NCBI GenBank assembly: GCA_038207585.1
Contig: JBBQZP010000034.1
Location: forward strand, 1-35,513
From: JBBQZP01 sp038207585
GTDB taxonomy: Bacteria; Pseudomonadota; Alphaproteobacteria; Rhodobacterales; Rhodobacteraceae
DNA: 35,513 bases
Reading direction: 5' to 3'
Of this stretch, positions 8,308 to 16,528 are shown in pieces. Under the pieces are notes generated by a model. It ran no database searches. It saw only the letters and a list, made by a program, of their open reading frames with translations, and was not told the DNA's origin. The position numbers and the translations under genes were made by a program. Each line of letters opens with the position of its first letter. Within the stretch, counting starts at the first letter, position 1.

Positions 8308-9381
8308 ATGACCCACGATTTCCTCATCATCGGCGGCGGCATTGCGGGCGTCTCTGCCGCCGCACGGCTGGCCCCCTTGGGCACCACGCTGCTGCTGGAG
8401 GGCGAATCCGCGCTTGCCTATCACGCCTCGGGCCGGTCAGCGGCGCTGTATGAGCCGCGATACGGAGCCGCCCCGGTGGTGGAATTGTCGCTCGCCTCGG
8501 GCGATGAGTTTCGCGCAGGCGTGGGGCTCTTGTCAAAACGCGGGCTGATGATCATCGCGAAAGCCAACCAATCCGATGCCTTTGCCCATGACATCGCCAC
8601 GATGCGGATGGACCCGGTGACACTGGCCGAGGCGCAAACCCTCGTGCCGATCCTGAACCGGCAAACAGTGGCCCTTGCGGCGGTCGCCGATCACGCGTGG
8701 GATATCGACACCGATCTTCTGATCCAGGGCTACGCCAAAACCGCCCGCAGCCACGGAGCGCAGATCATCACGCGCGACCCCGTCACCCGCATTACCCGCA
8801 CCCGCGACGGGTGGGAGGTGACTGCAGGCGAAACGTACAACGCCCGGATGATCATCAATGCGGCCGGGGCATGGGCCGACCAGATTGCCGCGATGGCCGG
8901 TGTCAAACCCCTCAACCTCACCCCCCTGCGCCGGTCGATGGCGCGCATTCCGGCCCCCGGCGGGCATGACGTGACAGGCTGGCCGATGATCTTTGGCGCG
9001 GGCGAGGGCTGGTATGCCAAACCCGACGCAGGCGCACTGATCGTGTCGCCTGCCGAGGAAGATGCAACCACCCCGCATGATGCCTTTGCCGATGACATGG
9101 TGCTGGCCGAGGGCCTTGCGCGGTATGAGGAAATGGTCACCGAACCCGTCAACCGCATGCTGGCAAACTGGGCCGGTCTGCGCACCTTCGCCCCCGACCG
9201 CGTTCCGGTGATCGGTTTTGACGCGCACGAGCCTGCGTTTTTCTGGCTGGCGGGCCAAGGTGGCTATGGCTTTCAATCCGCGCCCGCCGCATCGCAACTC
9301 GCCGCCGACCTGATCGCTGGCCGCCCGCCGCAGGTTGACGCAGCCACGGTGGCCGCCCTGTCGCCCGCGCGGTTCAAGTGA
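8308..9381 (+). CDS. FAD-dependent D-amino acid dehydrogenase, D-arginine dehydrogenase-like
   Basis: A DAO-family flavoenzyme of 357 residues. The N-terminus DFLIIGGGIAGVSAAARLA is the FAD-binding GxGxxG motif; HASGRSAALYEPRYG, DIDTDLLIQGYAKTARSHGA, INAAGAWADQIAAMAGVKPL, GWYAKPDAGALIVSPAEED and FFWLAGQGGYGFQSAPA run parallel to what I remember of Pseudomonas D-arginine dehydrogenase (DauA). The likely reaction is oxidative deamination of D-arginine, D-lysine or a similar D-amino acid. ATG 8308 is chosen because it leads directly into the FAD motif; the open frame runs upstream to 8128 but that extension is proline-rich and unlike the family. The end overlaps the next gene by four bases. Confidence 0.85.
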   Translation: MTHDFLIIGGGIAGVSAAARLAPLGTTLLLEGESALAYHASGRSAALYEPRYGAAPVVELSLASGDEFRAGVGLLSKRGLMIIAKANQSDAFAHDIATMRMDPVTLAEAQTLVPILNRQTVALAAVADHAWDIDTDLLIQGYAKTARSHGAQIITRDPVTRITRTRDGWEVTAGETYNARMIINAAGAWADQIAAMAGVKPLNLTPLRRSMARIPAPGGHDVTGWPMIFGAGEGWYAKPDAGALIVSPAEEDATTPHDAFADDMVLAEGLARYEEMVTEPVNRMLANWAGLRTFAPDRVPVIGFDAHEPAFFWLAGQGGYGFQSAPAASQLAADLIAGRPPQVDAATVAALSPARFK

Positions 9382-10019
9382 CCCTTCGCCTGCCCGACAG
9401 CGGCGCCGAGATTACGCCTGACGGTCGGCGGATCGCACCATCGGCCGAGCGGAACGCGGCCCCAATTCTGGCGCTGCTGCAGGCAGAACTGCCCAAGACC
9501 GGGCGACTGCTGGAAATCGCTTCTGGCACAGGACAGCATGCGGCCACCTTTGCACCCGCCCTGCCCGGCATTGAATGGCAACCCACCGATGTGAACCCCG
9601 ACAACCTTGCCTCGATCACCGCGTGGCGCGCGTTCAGCGGAACCGCAAACCTGCACGCGCCGCTTGTGCTTGACGCGGCGGCGCAAGGCTGGTCGGCCGC
9701 GCATGGGAAATGGGATGCCATTCTGATCGTGAACCTGCTGCATCTGATTTCAACGCCCGCAGCGGCGACCGTGCTGCGCGAAAGTGCAGCCAGCCTGCAA
9801 GCGGGGGGCATGCTGCTGATTTACGGGCCGTTCCTGCGGGACGGGCAGCCCACCAGCGACGGCGACGCGCGCTTTGATGCATCCCTCAGGGCCGACAATC
9901 CGGCAAACGGTTACAAGGATCTGCGCTGGGTCACGGATCAGCTTGCGGTGGCGGGGCTTTCACAACACGCGCAGACTATGCCCGCCAACAACCTGATGCT
10001 GGTGGCAAAGGTGCGTTGA
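9378..10019 (+). CDS. DUF938 family SAM-dependent methyltransferase-like protein
   Basis: A 213-residue class I methyltransferase-like protein. The N-terminal RRIAPSAERNAAPILALLQ and the SAM-binding LLEIASGTGQHAATFAPALP are characteristic of DUF938, as are WQPTDVNPDNLASITAW and WDAILIVNLLHLISTPAAA. It starts with GTG overlapping the stop of the flavoenzyme gene, so the two are translationally coupled. The methyl acceptor for DUF938 is unknown to me. Confidence 0.88.
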   Translation: MTLRLPDSGAEITPDGRRIAPSAERNAAPILALLQAELPKTGRLLEIASGTGQHAATFAPALPGIEWQPTDVNPDNLASITAWRAFSGTANLHAPLVLDAAAQGWSAAHGKWDAILIVNLLHLISTPAAATVLRESAASLQAGGMLLIYGPFLRDGQPTSDGDARFDASLRADNPANGYKDLRWVTDQLAVAGLSQHAQTMPANNLMLVAKVR

Positions 10020-10040
10020 AACAATTTGCCACATGACAGC

Positions 10041-10066
10041 GGTCCCTGCCTTTGGCACAAGGGACC
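10041..10066 (+). terminator. Hairpin after the DUF938 gene
   Basis: Perfect 7-bp arms GGTCCCT / AGGGACC enclose a smaller GCC-TTT-GGC stem. No T-run follows, so this is either a weak terminator or an mRNA stability element between the methyltransferase and the lysozyme-like gene. Confidence 0.4.
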
Positions 10067-10089
10067 ATGACCCCGACCAAGGTGCCCCG

Positions 10090-10884
10090 ATGAAAAACCT
10101 CCGTCTCGCTGCCCTCGCCGGGCTTGCAGCCCTTCTGGCCGCCTGCGCCTCTAAACCCGCCCTCGGGCCAGCGGTGGTGCCGACGGCAACCGTCTCGGCC
10201 TCAAACTTCAGTGATGCAAAGCCGCATGACTGGGGCGGGCGGGCGCCCAAAACCTATCCGGTGCACGGGGTGGATATCGCCCGCTTCCAGACGTCGGTTG
10301 ATTGGCAGACAGCGCGGGCGAATGGTGTGAACTTCGCCTTCATCAAGGCAACCGAAGGCGGCGATCGTGTCGATCCGATGTTTGCCGACCACTGGCGCGG
10401 CGCAGGTCAGGCCGGGGTCGCGCGGGGGGCCTATCACTTCTATTATTTTTGCCGCCCCGCCGCCGAACAGGCCGCGTGGTACATCCGCAACGTGCCACGC
10501 AGCACAGGCGCATTGCCCCCGGTGCTGGATATGGAGTGGAACCCGTTCTCGCCCACCTGCACCCTGCGCCCCGCCCCCGAGGTTGTGCGGCGCGAGGCGG
10601 CGATCTTCATGAACATTCTGGCCGAACATTACGGTCAGGCCCCGATCCTGTACACGACGATCGACTTTTACGAACAAAACCAGATGTGGCGGCTGTCGGG
10701 CAACGACTTCTGGCTGCGGTCAGTCGCGGCCCACCCCGATGACCGCTATGACGGGCAAGAGTGGACGTTCTGGCAATACACCGGCACCGGCGTCGCCCCG
10801 GGCATCGCGGGCCGGGTTGACATCAACGTCTTCAATGGCGGCGCGGGCGCCTGGGCAAACTGGCTGGCGCGCCGGGTGCAGTAG
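10090..10884 (+). CDS. GH25 (lysozyme-type) lipoprotein
   Basis: A glycoside hydrolase family 25 muramidase-like protein, 264 residues. The N-terminus MKNLRLAALAGLAALLAACA is a lipoprotein signal with lipobox LAAC and the lipidated Cys at residue 19. The GH25 domain begins at VHGVDIARFQTSVDW and continues with FAFIKATEGGDRVDPMF, GAYHFYYFCRPAAEQA, PPVLDMEWN (the conserved acidic DxE site), YTTIDFYEQN and WTFWQYTGTG...GRVDINVFNG. It probably cuts cell-wall glycan from the outer membrane or periplasmic face. ATG 10090 is preceded by AAGGTG. GH25 proteins can be phage-borne, but there are no phage genes here, so it looks like a housekeeping cell-wall enzyme. Confidence 0.9.
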   Translation: MKNLRLAALAGLAALLAACASKPALGPAVVPTATVSASNFSDAKPHDWGGRAPKTYPVHGVDIARFQTSVDWQTARANGVNFAFIKATEGGDRVDPMFADHWRGAGQAGVARGAYHFYYFCRPAAEQAAWYIRNVPRSTGALPPVLDMEWNPFSPTCTLRPAPEVVRREAAIFMNILAEHYGQAPILYTTIDFYEQNQMWRLSGNDFWLRSVAAHPDDRYDGQEWTFWQYTGTGVAPGIAGRVDINVFNGGAGAWANWLARRVQ

Positions 10885-10899
10885 GCCCGGCCCCTTTTT
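10871..10899 (+). terminator. Terminator overlapping the stop of the GH25 gene
   Basis: The stem GCCGGG / CCCGGC spans the TAG stop codon with a 9-base loop and is followed by CCC and five T residues. It sits at the junction with an inverted copy of the intergenic repeat. Confidence 0.6.
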
Positions 10900-10930
10900 C
10901 TGTGCAAAAATATCCCGCGGGGAGCCCGGC
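10894..10930 (-). repeat. Intergenic repeat (copy 3, inverted)
   Basis: On the minus strand it reads GGGCTCCCCGCGGGATATTT followed by TTGCACAGAAAAAGG, the same layout as copies 1 and 2 (GC-rich arm, GGATATTT core, A-rich tail). It separates the plus-strand GH25 gene from the converging HNH gene. Confidence 0.45.
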
Positions 10931-10950
10931 ACGGGCGGGGGCAGCGTCCC

Positions 10951-11874
10951 CTATTGCCAGGGTGCGGCTTCGCCACTCATGACCTGTCCGAATACGTTTT
11001 CCCGATGCCAGCGTAAGTTTTCGGGATGTGGTGCATTCCGGGGGTCCGCTGGCTTCAATAGCCTGCCATCGGGCGCCAAGAGTCGGCTCACAACCTCGCT
11101 CGGCACCTTGTTGCGTGAAACGAGAATGGTTTCGCAATCGTCTGCGACCGAAACAAGGCCACGATCAAACATCCAGTGCAGCGTTCCTGAAAGCGCCAGG
11201 CCATTGCGGACGGAATCACTGCCTTGATATTCCACAGGACGGATATGCGCCGCCTGAACCTCGGGGCGCCCACCGCCATTCCGCAAACGCAGACCTGACA
11301 TGGCACACCGAAAATCATATGCACCACGAACTTTTCTTCGGAACGCCACCTCCCGATAGGGCCGACGCGATAGGCGTTCAAGAACCGGACGATCAAAGAC
11401 CTCTGCCCCCTCCTGAAAGTTCAGCGATTGCGGGTCGTAGCGTGTCGCTTCTATCCGCTCAAGATCCTGTGGCAGACCCAGGTTGATGATTTGCGCGAAG
11501 TCAGATTCAGGTAACCGGCGGACGGCAAGCTGCACAGCACCACCCTTCTTTGCCGAACCGTCCGGTTCGGTCAGCGCCTGTTCCAACGGTCTACCATGAA
11601 GAAGCCGCGGCACTTCGTTGTCGAAAGGCAGATAACTGCCCGGTTCGATCAGTGCCAGAAACCGTTCATGTGTACGCGGTTTCGGGATAACTCTTGAAAT
11701 CTTGGCCGTCGCGAAATACCCGCGCGGTCCCGCCTTTACTGGTTCATAATAGATGATCCAGTCGCCAATAGCCTCCTTGACCGCCTTCAGGTAGGGTCGC
11801 GGAAAGTCGTAAACGACGTCGGGTTCGTCCTCGTAGATCGAGTCTGCCCTATGCATCAGGATAAGCTTTACCAT
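10951..11874 (-). CDS. HNH endonuclease, putative restriction or modification-sensing nuclease
   Basis: A 307-residue protein with a C-terminal HNH (HNH_2-type) nuclease fold: RGAYDFRCAMSGLRL near residue 183, EVQAAHIRPVEY with H210, NGLALSGTLHWMFDRGL with N224 and H233. These are the metal-binding and catalytic positions. The N-terminal part (about 30-95) contains GDWIIYYEPVKAGPRGYFAT and SYLPFDNEVP, which look like a PUA/EVE-type small-ligand or modified-base binding domain; that assignment is by pattern and uncertain. No methyltransferase gene is next to it, so it is not an ordinary type II system. The gene stands alone on the minus strand between unrelated neighbours. Confidence 0.8.
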   Translation of the reverse strand: MVKLILMHRADSIYEDEPDVVYDFPRPYLKAVKEAIGDWIIYYEPVKAGPRGYFATAKISRVIPKPRTHERFLALIEPGSYLPFDNEVPRLLHGRPLEQALTEPDGSAKKGGAVQLAVRRLPESDFAQIINLGLPQDLERIEATRYDPQSLNFQEGAEVFDRPVLERLSRRPYREVAFRRKVRGAYDFRCAMSGLRLRNGGGRPEVQAAHIRPVEYQGSDSVRNGLALSGTLHWMFDRGLVSVADDCETILVSRNKVPSEVVSRLLAPDGRLLKPADPRNAPHPENLRWHRENVFGQVMSGEAAPWQ

Positions 11875-12022
11875 CAGTGGATGGAAATCTCTCTCATGCG
11901 AAAAGGCAAGCTCTTACAACTGCATTCGCCACTACCGGCAGGCCCGCAATCGTGGCTCAACGGCGGGCGTCTCTGGAAGCACGCGGACAAACAATCGGCA
12001 CTTGGGAACCAATTCCTTGTAC

Positions 12023-14518
12023 TTACCCGTCGATCCGGATACGCGCGTTGGTCGGATCAAACGGCCCGTCCTCGACCACCACCGCATCCCAGTTTTGCCG
12101 CAGCATCCGCACCGTCAGCTTTGTTCCGACCACGGCCAGATCGGGCCGCACATAGCCCATGCCGATCTGCTTGCCAAAGCCCACCGACCACCCGCCCGAG
12201 GTCAGGCGGCCGACCTTTTTGCCATCCACAAAGATCGCTTCCTTGCCCCAGGGATCGGTGTCCGAAGGCCCGTCAATCAGCACGGTGACGCATTTGGAAC
12301 GGATGCCGGTCGCCAGCATCGCATCCTTGCCCTGAAACTCTTTCGAAAGGTCGACAAAGCGGTCCAGCCCGGCCTCCAATGGCGTCGCATCCCGGCCCAG
12401 CTCGGTGCCGAAGGCGCGATAGCTCTTTTCCTGCCGCAGCCAGTTCTGCGCCCGTGCGCCGACCAGTTTCATGCCGTGCTTTTCGCCAGCGGCCAACAAC
12501 AAGTCAAACAGATAGCGCTGCATCTCGATCGGGTGGTGCAACTCCCAACCCAACTCACCCGTATAGGCCACGCGGATCGCGTTGACGGGGCACATGCCAA
12601 GCTCCAGCCTGCGCGCCGAAAGCCACGGGAAGCGCTTGTTCGACAGCACGGTGTCGGGGTCGGCGTCCTTGACCACGTCGCGTAGGATTTTCCGCGCATT
12701 CGGTCCAGCAATTGCAAAGACGCCCCATTGGGTGGTCACATCATGGATGTCGATGTAGCCGAACTCGGGCGCTTTATCCTCGGCGCATTTGCGCAGGTAG
12801 TCGGCATCGTAGGCCGTCCATGCGCCGGCGCTGACAAGGTAGTAATCGCTCTCGCCGTTGCGCACGATGGTGTATTCGGTGCGGGTGGTGCCGGTGGGGG
12901 TCAGCGCGTAGGTCAGGTTGATGCGGCCCACTTTGGGCAGGGCGTTGCAGGTGAACCAGTCCAGAAACGCCGTCGCCCCCGGCCCGCGCACGATGTGCTT
13001 GGTAAAGGCGGTGGCGTCGATCAGACCTGCGGTTTCGCGCAGCGCCTCGGCCTCGGCCTTGGCGTATTGCCACCATGCGCCCCGGCGGAACGACCGCGCG
13101 TCGTGGTCGAAATCTTCGGACGCACCAACGGGGCCGTAATAATTGGGCCGTTCCCACCCGTTCACCTGCCCAAACTGCGCGCCCAGTGCCTTTTGGCGGT
13201 CATAAACGGGGGCGGTGCGCAACGGGCGGCAGGCGGGGCGTTCTTCATCGGGGTGATGCAGGATGAAGACGTGGTCGTAACATTCCTCGTTCTTGCGGGC
13301 GGCGTATTCGGTTGTCATCCAGCCGCCAAAACGGCGCGGATCAAGCGACGCCATGTCAATCTCGGCCTCACCTTGGGTCATCAGTTGTGCCAGATAATGC
13401 CCGGTGCCGCCTGCCGCCGTGATGCCGAAGGAAAAGCCCTCGGCCAGCCACATGTTGCGCAGGCCGGGGGCCGGGCCGACCAGCGGGTTGCCATCGGGCG
13501 TATAGCAGATCGGGCCGTTGAAATCATCCTTCAGCCCCACGGTTTCCGATGTGGGGATGCGGTGGATGAACGACATGTATTCTGCCTCGATCCGCTCCAG
13601 CTCCAGCGGGAACAGATCGGCGCGGAACGATGCAGGCACCTCATAGGGGAACCGCGCAGGTGCGCCCTTTTCATAGGGGCCAAGAATCCAGCCGCCGCGT
13701 TCCTCGCGGACATACCATTTCGCATCGGCGTCGCGCAGAACCGGGTGTTGCGGGTTCGATTTGCGCCATTCGACCAGTGCCGGGTCAGGCTCGGTCACGA
13801 TATACTGGTGTTCGACGGGGATCGCAGGCGTGCGGATGCCCAAAAGCCGCGCGGTGCGCTGCGCGTGGTTGCCGGTGGCGGTCACGACATGTTCGGCGTG
13901 AATATCAAACGTCTCGTCCGAGGCGACAAGGTTGCCACCGGTTTCCACCATCCGCGCGCAGGTCACGATCCATTCCGACCCCGTCCAGCGATAGCCGTTG
14001 ACCTGAATCTTGCGCTCGAACGTGGCCCCGAACTGGCGCGCGCCCTTGGCCATCGCCTGCGTCACATCGGCGGGGTTGATGTAGCCATCCTGCGGGTGGA
14101 AAAGCGCGCCCTTCAGATCTTCGGTGCGCACCAAGGGCCAGCGGTCCTTGATCTGCGCGGGTGTCAGGAATTCGTGATACACATCGGCACTTTCGGCCAC
14201 CGCCGAATACAGCATGTATTCATCCATCCGCGCATCGGTCTGCGCCATGCGCAGGTTGCCGACGACGTAAAAGCCGGGGTTCAGGCCCGTCTCTGCCTCC
14301 AGCGCCTTGTAGAAATCGACCGAGTATTTGTGGATATGGGTCGTGGCGTAGCCCATGTTGAACAACGGCAAAAGTCCCGCCGCGTGCCATGTTGAGCCTG
14401 CGGTCAGCTCGTCGCGCTCCACCAGCATCGTATCCCATCCGGCCTTTGCCAGATGATAGGCGATGCCGGTTCCGACAGCACCGCCGCCGACAACAAGGGC
14501 TTTGACATGGGTTTTCAT
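12023..14518 (-). CDS. Dimethylglycine/sarcosine dehydrogenase-like FAD protein with GcvT domain
   Basis: An 831-residue two-part enzyme. The N-terminal DAO flavin domain starts at ALVVGGGAVGTGIAYHLAKA and contains ELTAGSTWHAAGLLPL, in which H45 is the position that carries covalent FAD in mammalian DMGDH and SARDH. The FAO_M linker region (KDDFNGPICYTPDGNPLVGP) follows. The C-terminal half is a GcvT-like folate-binding domain (DATAFTKHIVRGPGATAFLD, YTGELGWELHHPIEMQRYLF, FGTELGRDATPLEAGLDRFV, GWSVGFGKQIGMGYVRPD). Members demethylate N-methylated amines and pass the C1 unit to tetrahydrofolate. Many paralogues exist in Rhodobacteraceae, so dimethylglycine, sarcosine or another methylamine is possible. 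No partner genes adjoin it. Confidence 0.85.
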   Translation of the reverse strand: MKTHVKALVVGGGAVGTGIAYHLAKAGWDTMLVERDELTAGSTWHAAGLLPLFNMGYATTHIHKYSVDFYKALEAETGLNPGFYVVGNLRMAQTDARMDEYMLYSAVAESADVYHEFLTPAQIKDRWPLVRTEDLKGALFHPQDGYINPADVTQAMAKGARQFGATFERKIQVNGYRWTGSEWIVTCARMVETGGNLVASDETFDIHAEHVVTATGNHAQRTARLLGIRTPAIPVEHQYIVTEPDPALVEWRKSNPQHPVLRDADAKWYVREERGGWILGPYEKGAPARFPYEVPASFRADLFPLELERIEAEYMSFIHRIPTSETVGLKDDFNGPICYTPDGNPLVGPAPGLRNMWLAEGFSFGITAAGGTGHYLAQLMTQGEAEIDMASLDPRRFGGWMTTEYAARKNEECYDHVFILHHPDEERPACRPLRTAPVYDRQKALGAQFGQVNGWERPNYYGPVGASEDFDHDARSFRRGAWWQYAKAEAEALRETAGLIDATAFTKHIVRGPGATAFLDWFTCNALPKVGRINLTYALTPTGTTRTEYTIVRNGESDYYLVSAGAWTAYDADYLRKCAEDKAPEFGYIDIHDVTTQWGVFAIAGPNARKILRDVVKDADPDTVLSNKRFPWLSARRLELGMCPVNAIRVAYTGELGWELHHPIEMQRYLFDLLLAAGEKHGMKLVGARAQNWLRQEKSYRAFGTELGRDATPLEAGLDRFVDLSKEFQGKDAMLATGIRSKCVTVLIDGPSDTDPWGKEAIFVDGKKVGRLTSGGWSVGFGKQIGMGYVRPDLAVVGTKLTVRMLRQNWDAVVVEDGPFDPTNARIRIDG

Positions 14519-14672
14519 CGGTGATGCTCCGTGGTGGGTTTGGCCCTACATGCCAGAGGCGGCGGGAAACGGGCATGATGGCCCGACCTTTGGCGGATAA
14601 AAACGACATGTCACACGCCAACTGCATCGCCGCTTGACGGATCGGGCCCCGCGCGGCACACAGATTGCCACG

Positions 14673-15062
14673 ATGACCCGCAATCGCACCCAATTTCCGC
14701 TGCGACATCTTGGCTTTCTGGCCATGTTGTTGCCGTTCCTTGCGCTGTCGCTGATAGCACAAGGGCTGATGCCGGGGCGCGCGGCGGATGGGACAATCGC
14801 GCTGGTCCTTTGCACGCCGCAAGGGCCGCTCGAAACGGTCATTGATCTTGTCACGGGCCAGCCCGTGCGCCACCCCGCCACCACCGATGATCGCTGCCAA
14901 TGGGCGGGGGCGCACCCTGTATTCGCGCTCCCCGAAGTGCAGCCCGTATCCCGCGCCTCACCTCTGGTGGGGCAGGTTTCACTCGCGACGGCACATGTCC
15001 TTTGGCGTCCGGGGTTTGACGCCAAGGGCCTGCATGCACGGGGGCCGCCCGCTTTCAGCTGA
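14673..15062 (+). CDS. DUF2946-type small membrane or exported protein
   Basis: A 129-residue protein with one N-terminal hydrophobic segment (HLGFLAMLLPFLALSLIAQG), then an exported part with two Cys (LVLCTPQGP and DDRCQWAG) and the C-terminal ending ARGPPA that recurs in DUF2946 proteins. DUF2946 genes commonly sit beside copper- or siderophore-related membrane genes; here a PepSY protein follows 41 bases later. ATG 14673 is chosen because the longer open frame (14634) adds only a basic leader unlike the family. No molecular function is known to me. Confidence 0.65.
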   Translation: MTRNRTQFPLRHLGFLAMLLPFLALSLIAQGLMPGRAADGTIALVLCTPQGPLETVIDLVTGQPVRHPATTDDRCQWAGAHPVFALPEVQPVSRASPLVGQVSLATAHVLWRPGFDAKGLHARGPPAFS

Positions 15063-15103
15063 GTTCGCAATCCTTGAATTCAAACGTGAAACGGAGTGTT
15101 CCG

Positions 15104-16522
15104 ATGACGATTCTTGCAAACGAGGGGGCGATGTCCCCCGCCGATCCCTTTCGCGCGCCTGTGCGGGCCAATGCCTTTTATTTCGCGGTCTGGCGCTGGC
15201 ATTTCTATGCCGGGGTCTATGTGATTCCCTTCCTTCTGATGCTGGCCACAACCGGCCTGATCATGCTGTGGTCCCACACCCTGCAGGGCCGCAACGGCGA
15301 GCAGATGCAGGTTGCACCCGCCGCCACCTCGGTTCCCGTCTCGCAGCAGGCTGATGCAGCGGCGGCGGCGGTTCCGGGCGGGGAGGTGACGCAATACATC
15401 TCGCCCCTTGGGCCCGACCGCGTGGCGCTGTTCCGGGTGGAAGCGGGAAAGGACGCGACAGCCGTGCAGGTTGATCCGCACACCGGGGCGGTTGTGGGGC
15501 AGATGGCGTGGGGTGGGGGCTGGTATGACTGGGCCGACCAGATCCACGGCAGCTTGCTTCTGGTCACCCTTGGCGACCGCCTGATCGAGATTGCGGCAGG
15601 GTTCGGCATCGTGCTTGTCGTGACCGGGCTGTACCTGTGGTGGCCGCGCCACGCGGGCCTTGGCCGCGCGCTGGTGCCCGACCTTGCGGCGCGCGGGCGC
15701 AACCTGTGGAAATCGTTGCACTCGACGGTTGGTTTCTGGGCCGCGGCGTTGCTGCTGGCCTTCTTGATATCCGGCCATGCCTGGACCGATATCTGGGGCG
15801 GCAAATTCGTGCAGGCATACAGCACGTTTCCAGCCGCGAAATGGGACAATGTGCCCCTGTCAGATGAAACCCACGCCCATATGAACCACGGCACCAAAGA
15901 GGTGCCCTGGGGGCTGGAGCAAAGCCCGATGCCCGCCTCAGGCTCGCAGGAAGGCCGGATGGCGATTGCGCAAGGCACGCCCGTCACGTTGTCGAGTGTG
16001 GCGGCCTATGCGGGCAGTCTGGGGTTTCAGGGCCGGTTCCAGATCAACGCGCCCTCAGGCGATGCGGGCGTCTGGACGATCAGCCACGACAGCATGAGCA
16101 AGGATGGCCCAAGCCCCACCGACGACCGCACCCTGCATCTGGACAGGTTCACAGGCCGGGTGCTGGCCGACGTGGGCTTTGCCGATTATTCGATCGGGGC
16201 CAAAGCCATGGCGGTGGGCATCGCGCTTCACGAAGGCGACATGGGGCTGTGGAATCTGGTACTGAACACCTTGTTTTGCCTGTCGGTGATCTTTCTGAAC
16301 GTCTCGGGCCTGGTGATGTGGTGGAAGCGGCGGCCTGCGGGCGCGTTCCGGCTGGCCGCCCCGCCCCTGCCCGCCGATCTGCCGCACTGGAAAGGGGCGG
16401 TGGTGCTTACGCTGTTGCTTTCGCTGGCCTTTCCGCTGGTCGGGATCACGCTGCTGGCGGTGCTGGCGTTCGATTATGTCGTGCTGGGCCGTCTGCCCGC
16501 CATGAAGCGCGCCCTGTCGTAA
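15104..16522 (+). CDS. PepSY-associated transmembrane protein (iron/flavin reductase-like)
   Basis: A 472-residue inner-membrane protein of the PepSY_TM family. It opens with AFYFAVWRWHFYAGVYVIPF, the typical first helix; HGSLLLVTLGDRLIEIAAGF and VLVVTGLYLWWPRHAG form helix two, SLHSTVGFWAAALLLAFLIS helix three and LVLNTLFCLSVIFLNVSGLV helix four, with a further hydrophobic hairpin at the end. Between helices lie PepSY-like domains (PHTGAVVGQMAWGGGWYDWA; HLDRFTGRVLADVGFADYS). A short His/Met-rich stretch, DETHAHMNHGTKE, follows the third helix. Members are linked to siderophore iron reduction or copper handling. ATG 15104 is preceded by ACGGAG. Confidence 0.87.
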   Translation: MTILANEGAMSPADPFRAPVRANAFYFAVWRWHFYAGVYVIPFLLMLATTGLIMLWSHTLQGRNGEQMQVAPAATSVPVSQQADAAAAAVPGGEVTQYISPLGPDRVALFRVEAGKDATAVQVDPHTGAVVGQMAWGGGWYDWADQIHGSLLLVTLGDRLIEIAAGFGIVLVVTGLYLWWPRHAGLGRALVPDLAARGRNLWKSLHSTVGFWAAALLLAFLISGHAWTDIWGGKFVQAYSTFPAAKWDNVPLSDETHAHMNHGTKEVPWGLEQSPMPASGSQEGRMAIAQGTPVTLSSVAAYAGSLGFQGRFQINAPSGDAGVWTISHDSMSKDGPSPTDDRTLHLDRFTGRVLADVGFADYSIGAKAMAVGIALHEGDMGLWNLVLNTLFCLSVIFLNVSGLVMWWKRRPAGAFRLAAPPLPADLPHWKGAVVLTLLLSLAFPLVGITLLAVLAFDYVVLGRLPAMKRALS

Positions 16523-16528
16523 GGCGCG

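Noticed and set aside
10090..10884. GH25 lysozyme as a sign of a prophage
   Set aside because: It has a lipoprotein signal and no holin, tail, integrase or other phage gene nearby.
12728..14395. 555-codon open frame on the plus strand
   Set aside because: It is antisense to the DMGDH-like gene, whose motifs are unmistakable; no domain can be seen in it.
14519..14672. Possible additional minus-strand gene upstream of the DMGDH-like gene
   Set aside because: The frames there overlap DUF2946 coding sequence and resemble no protein; the region is best read as a divergent promoter area.
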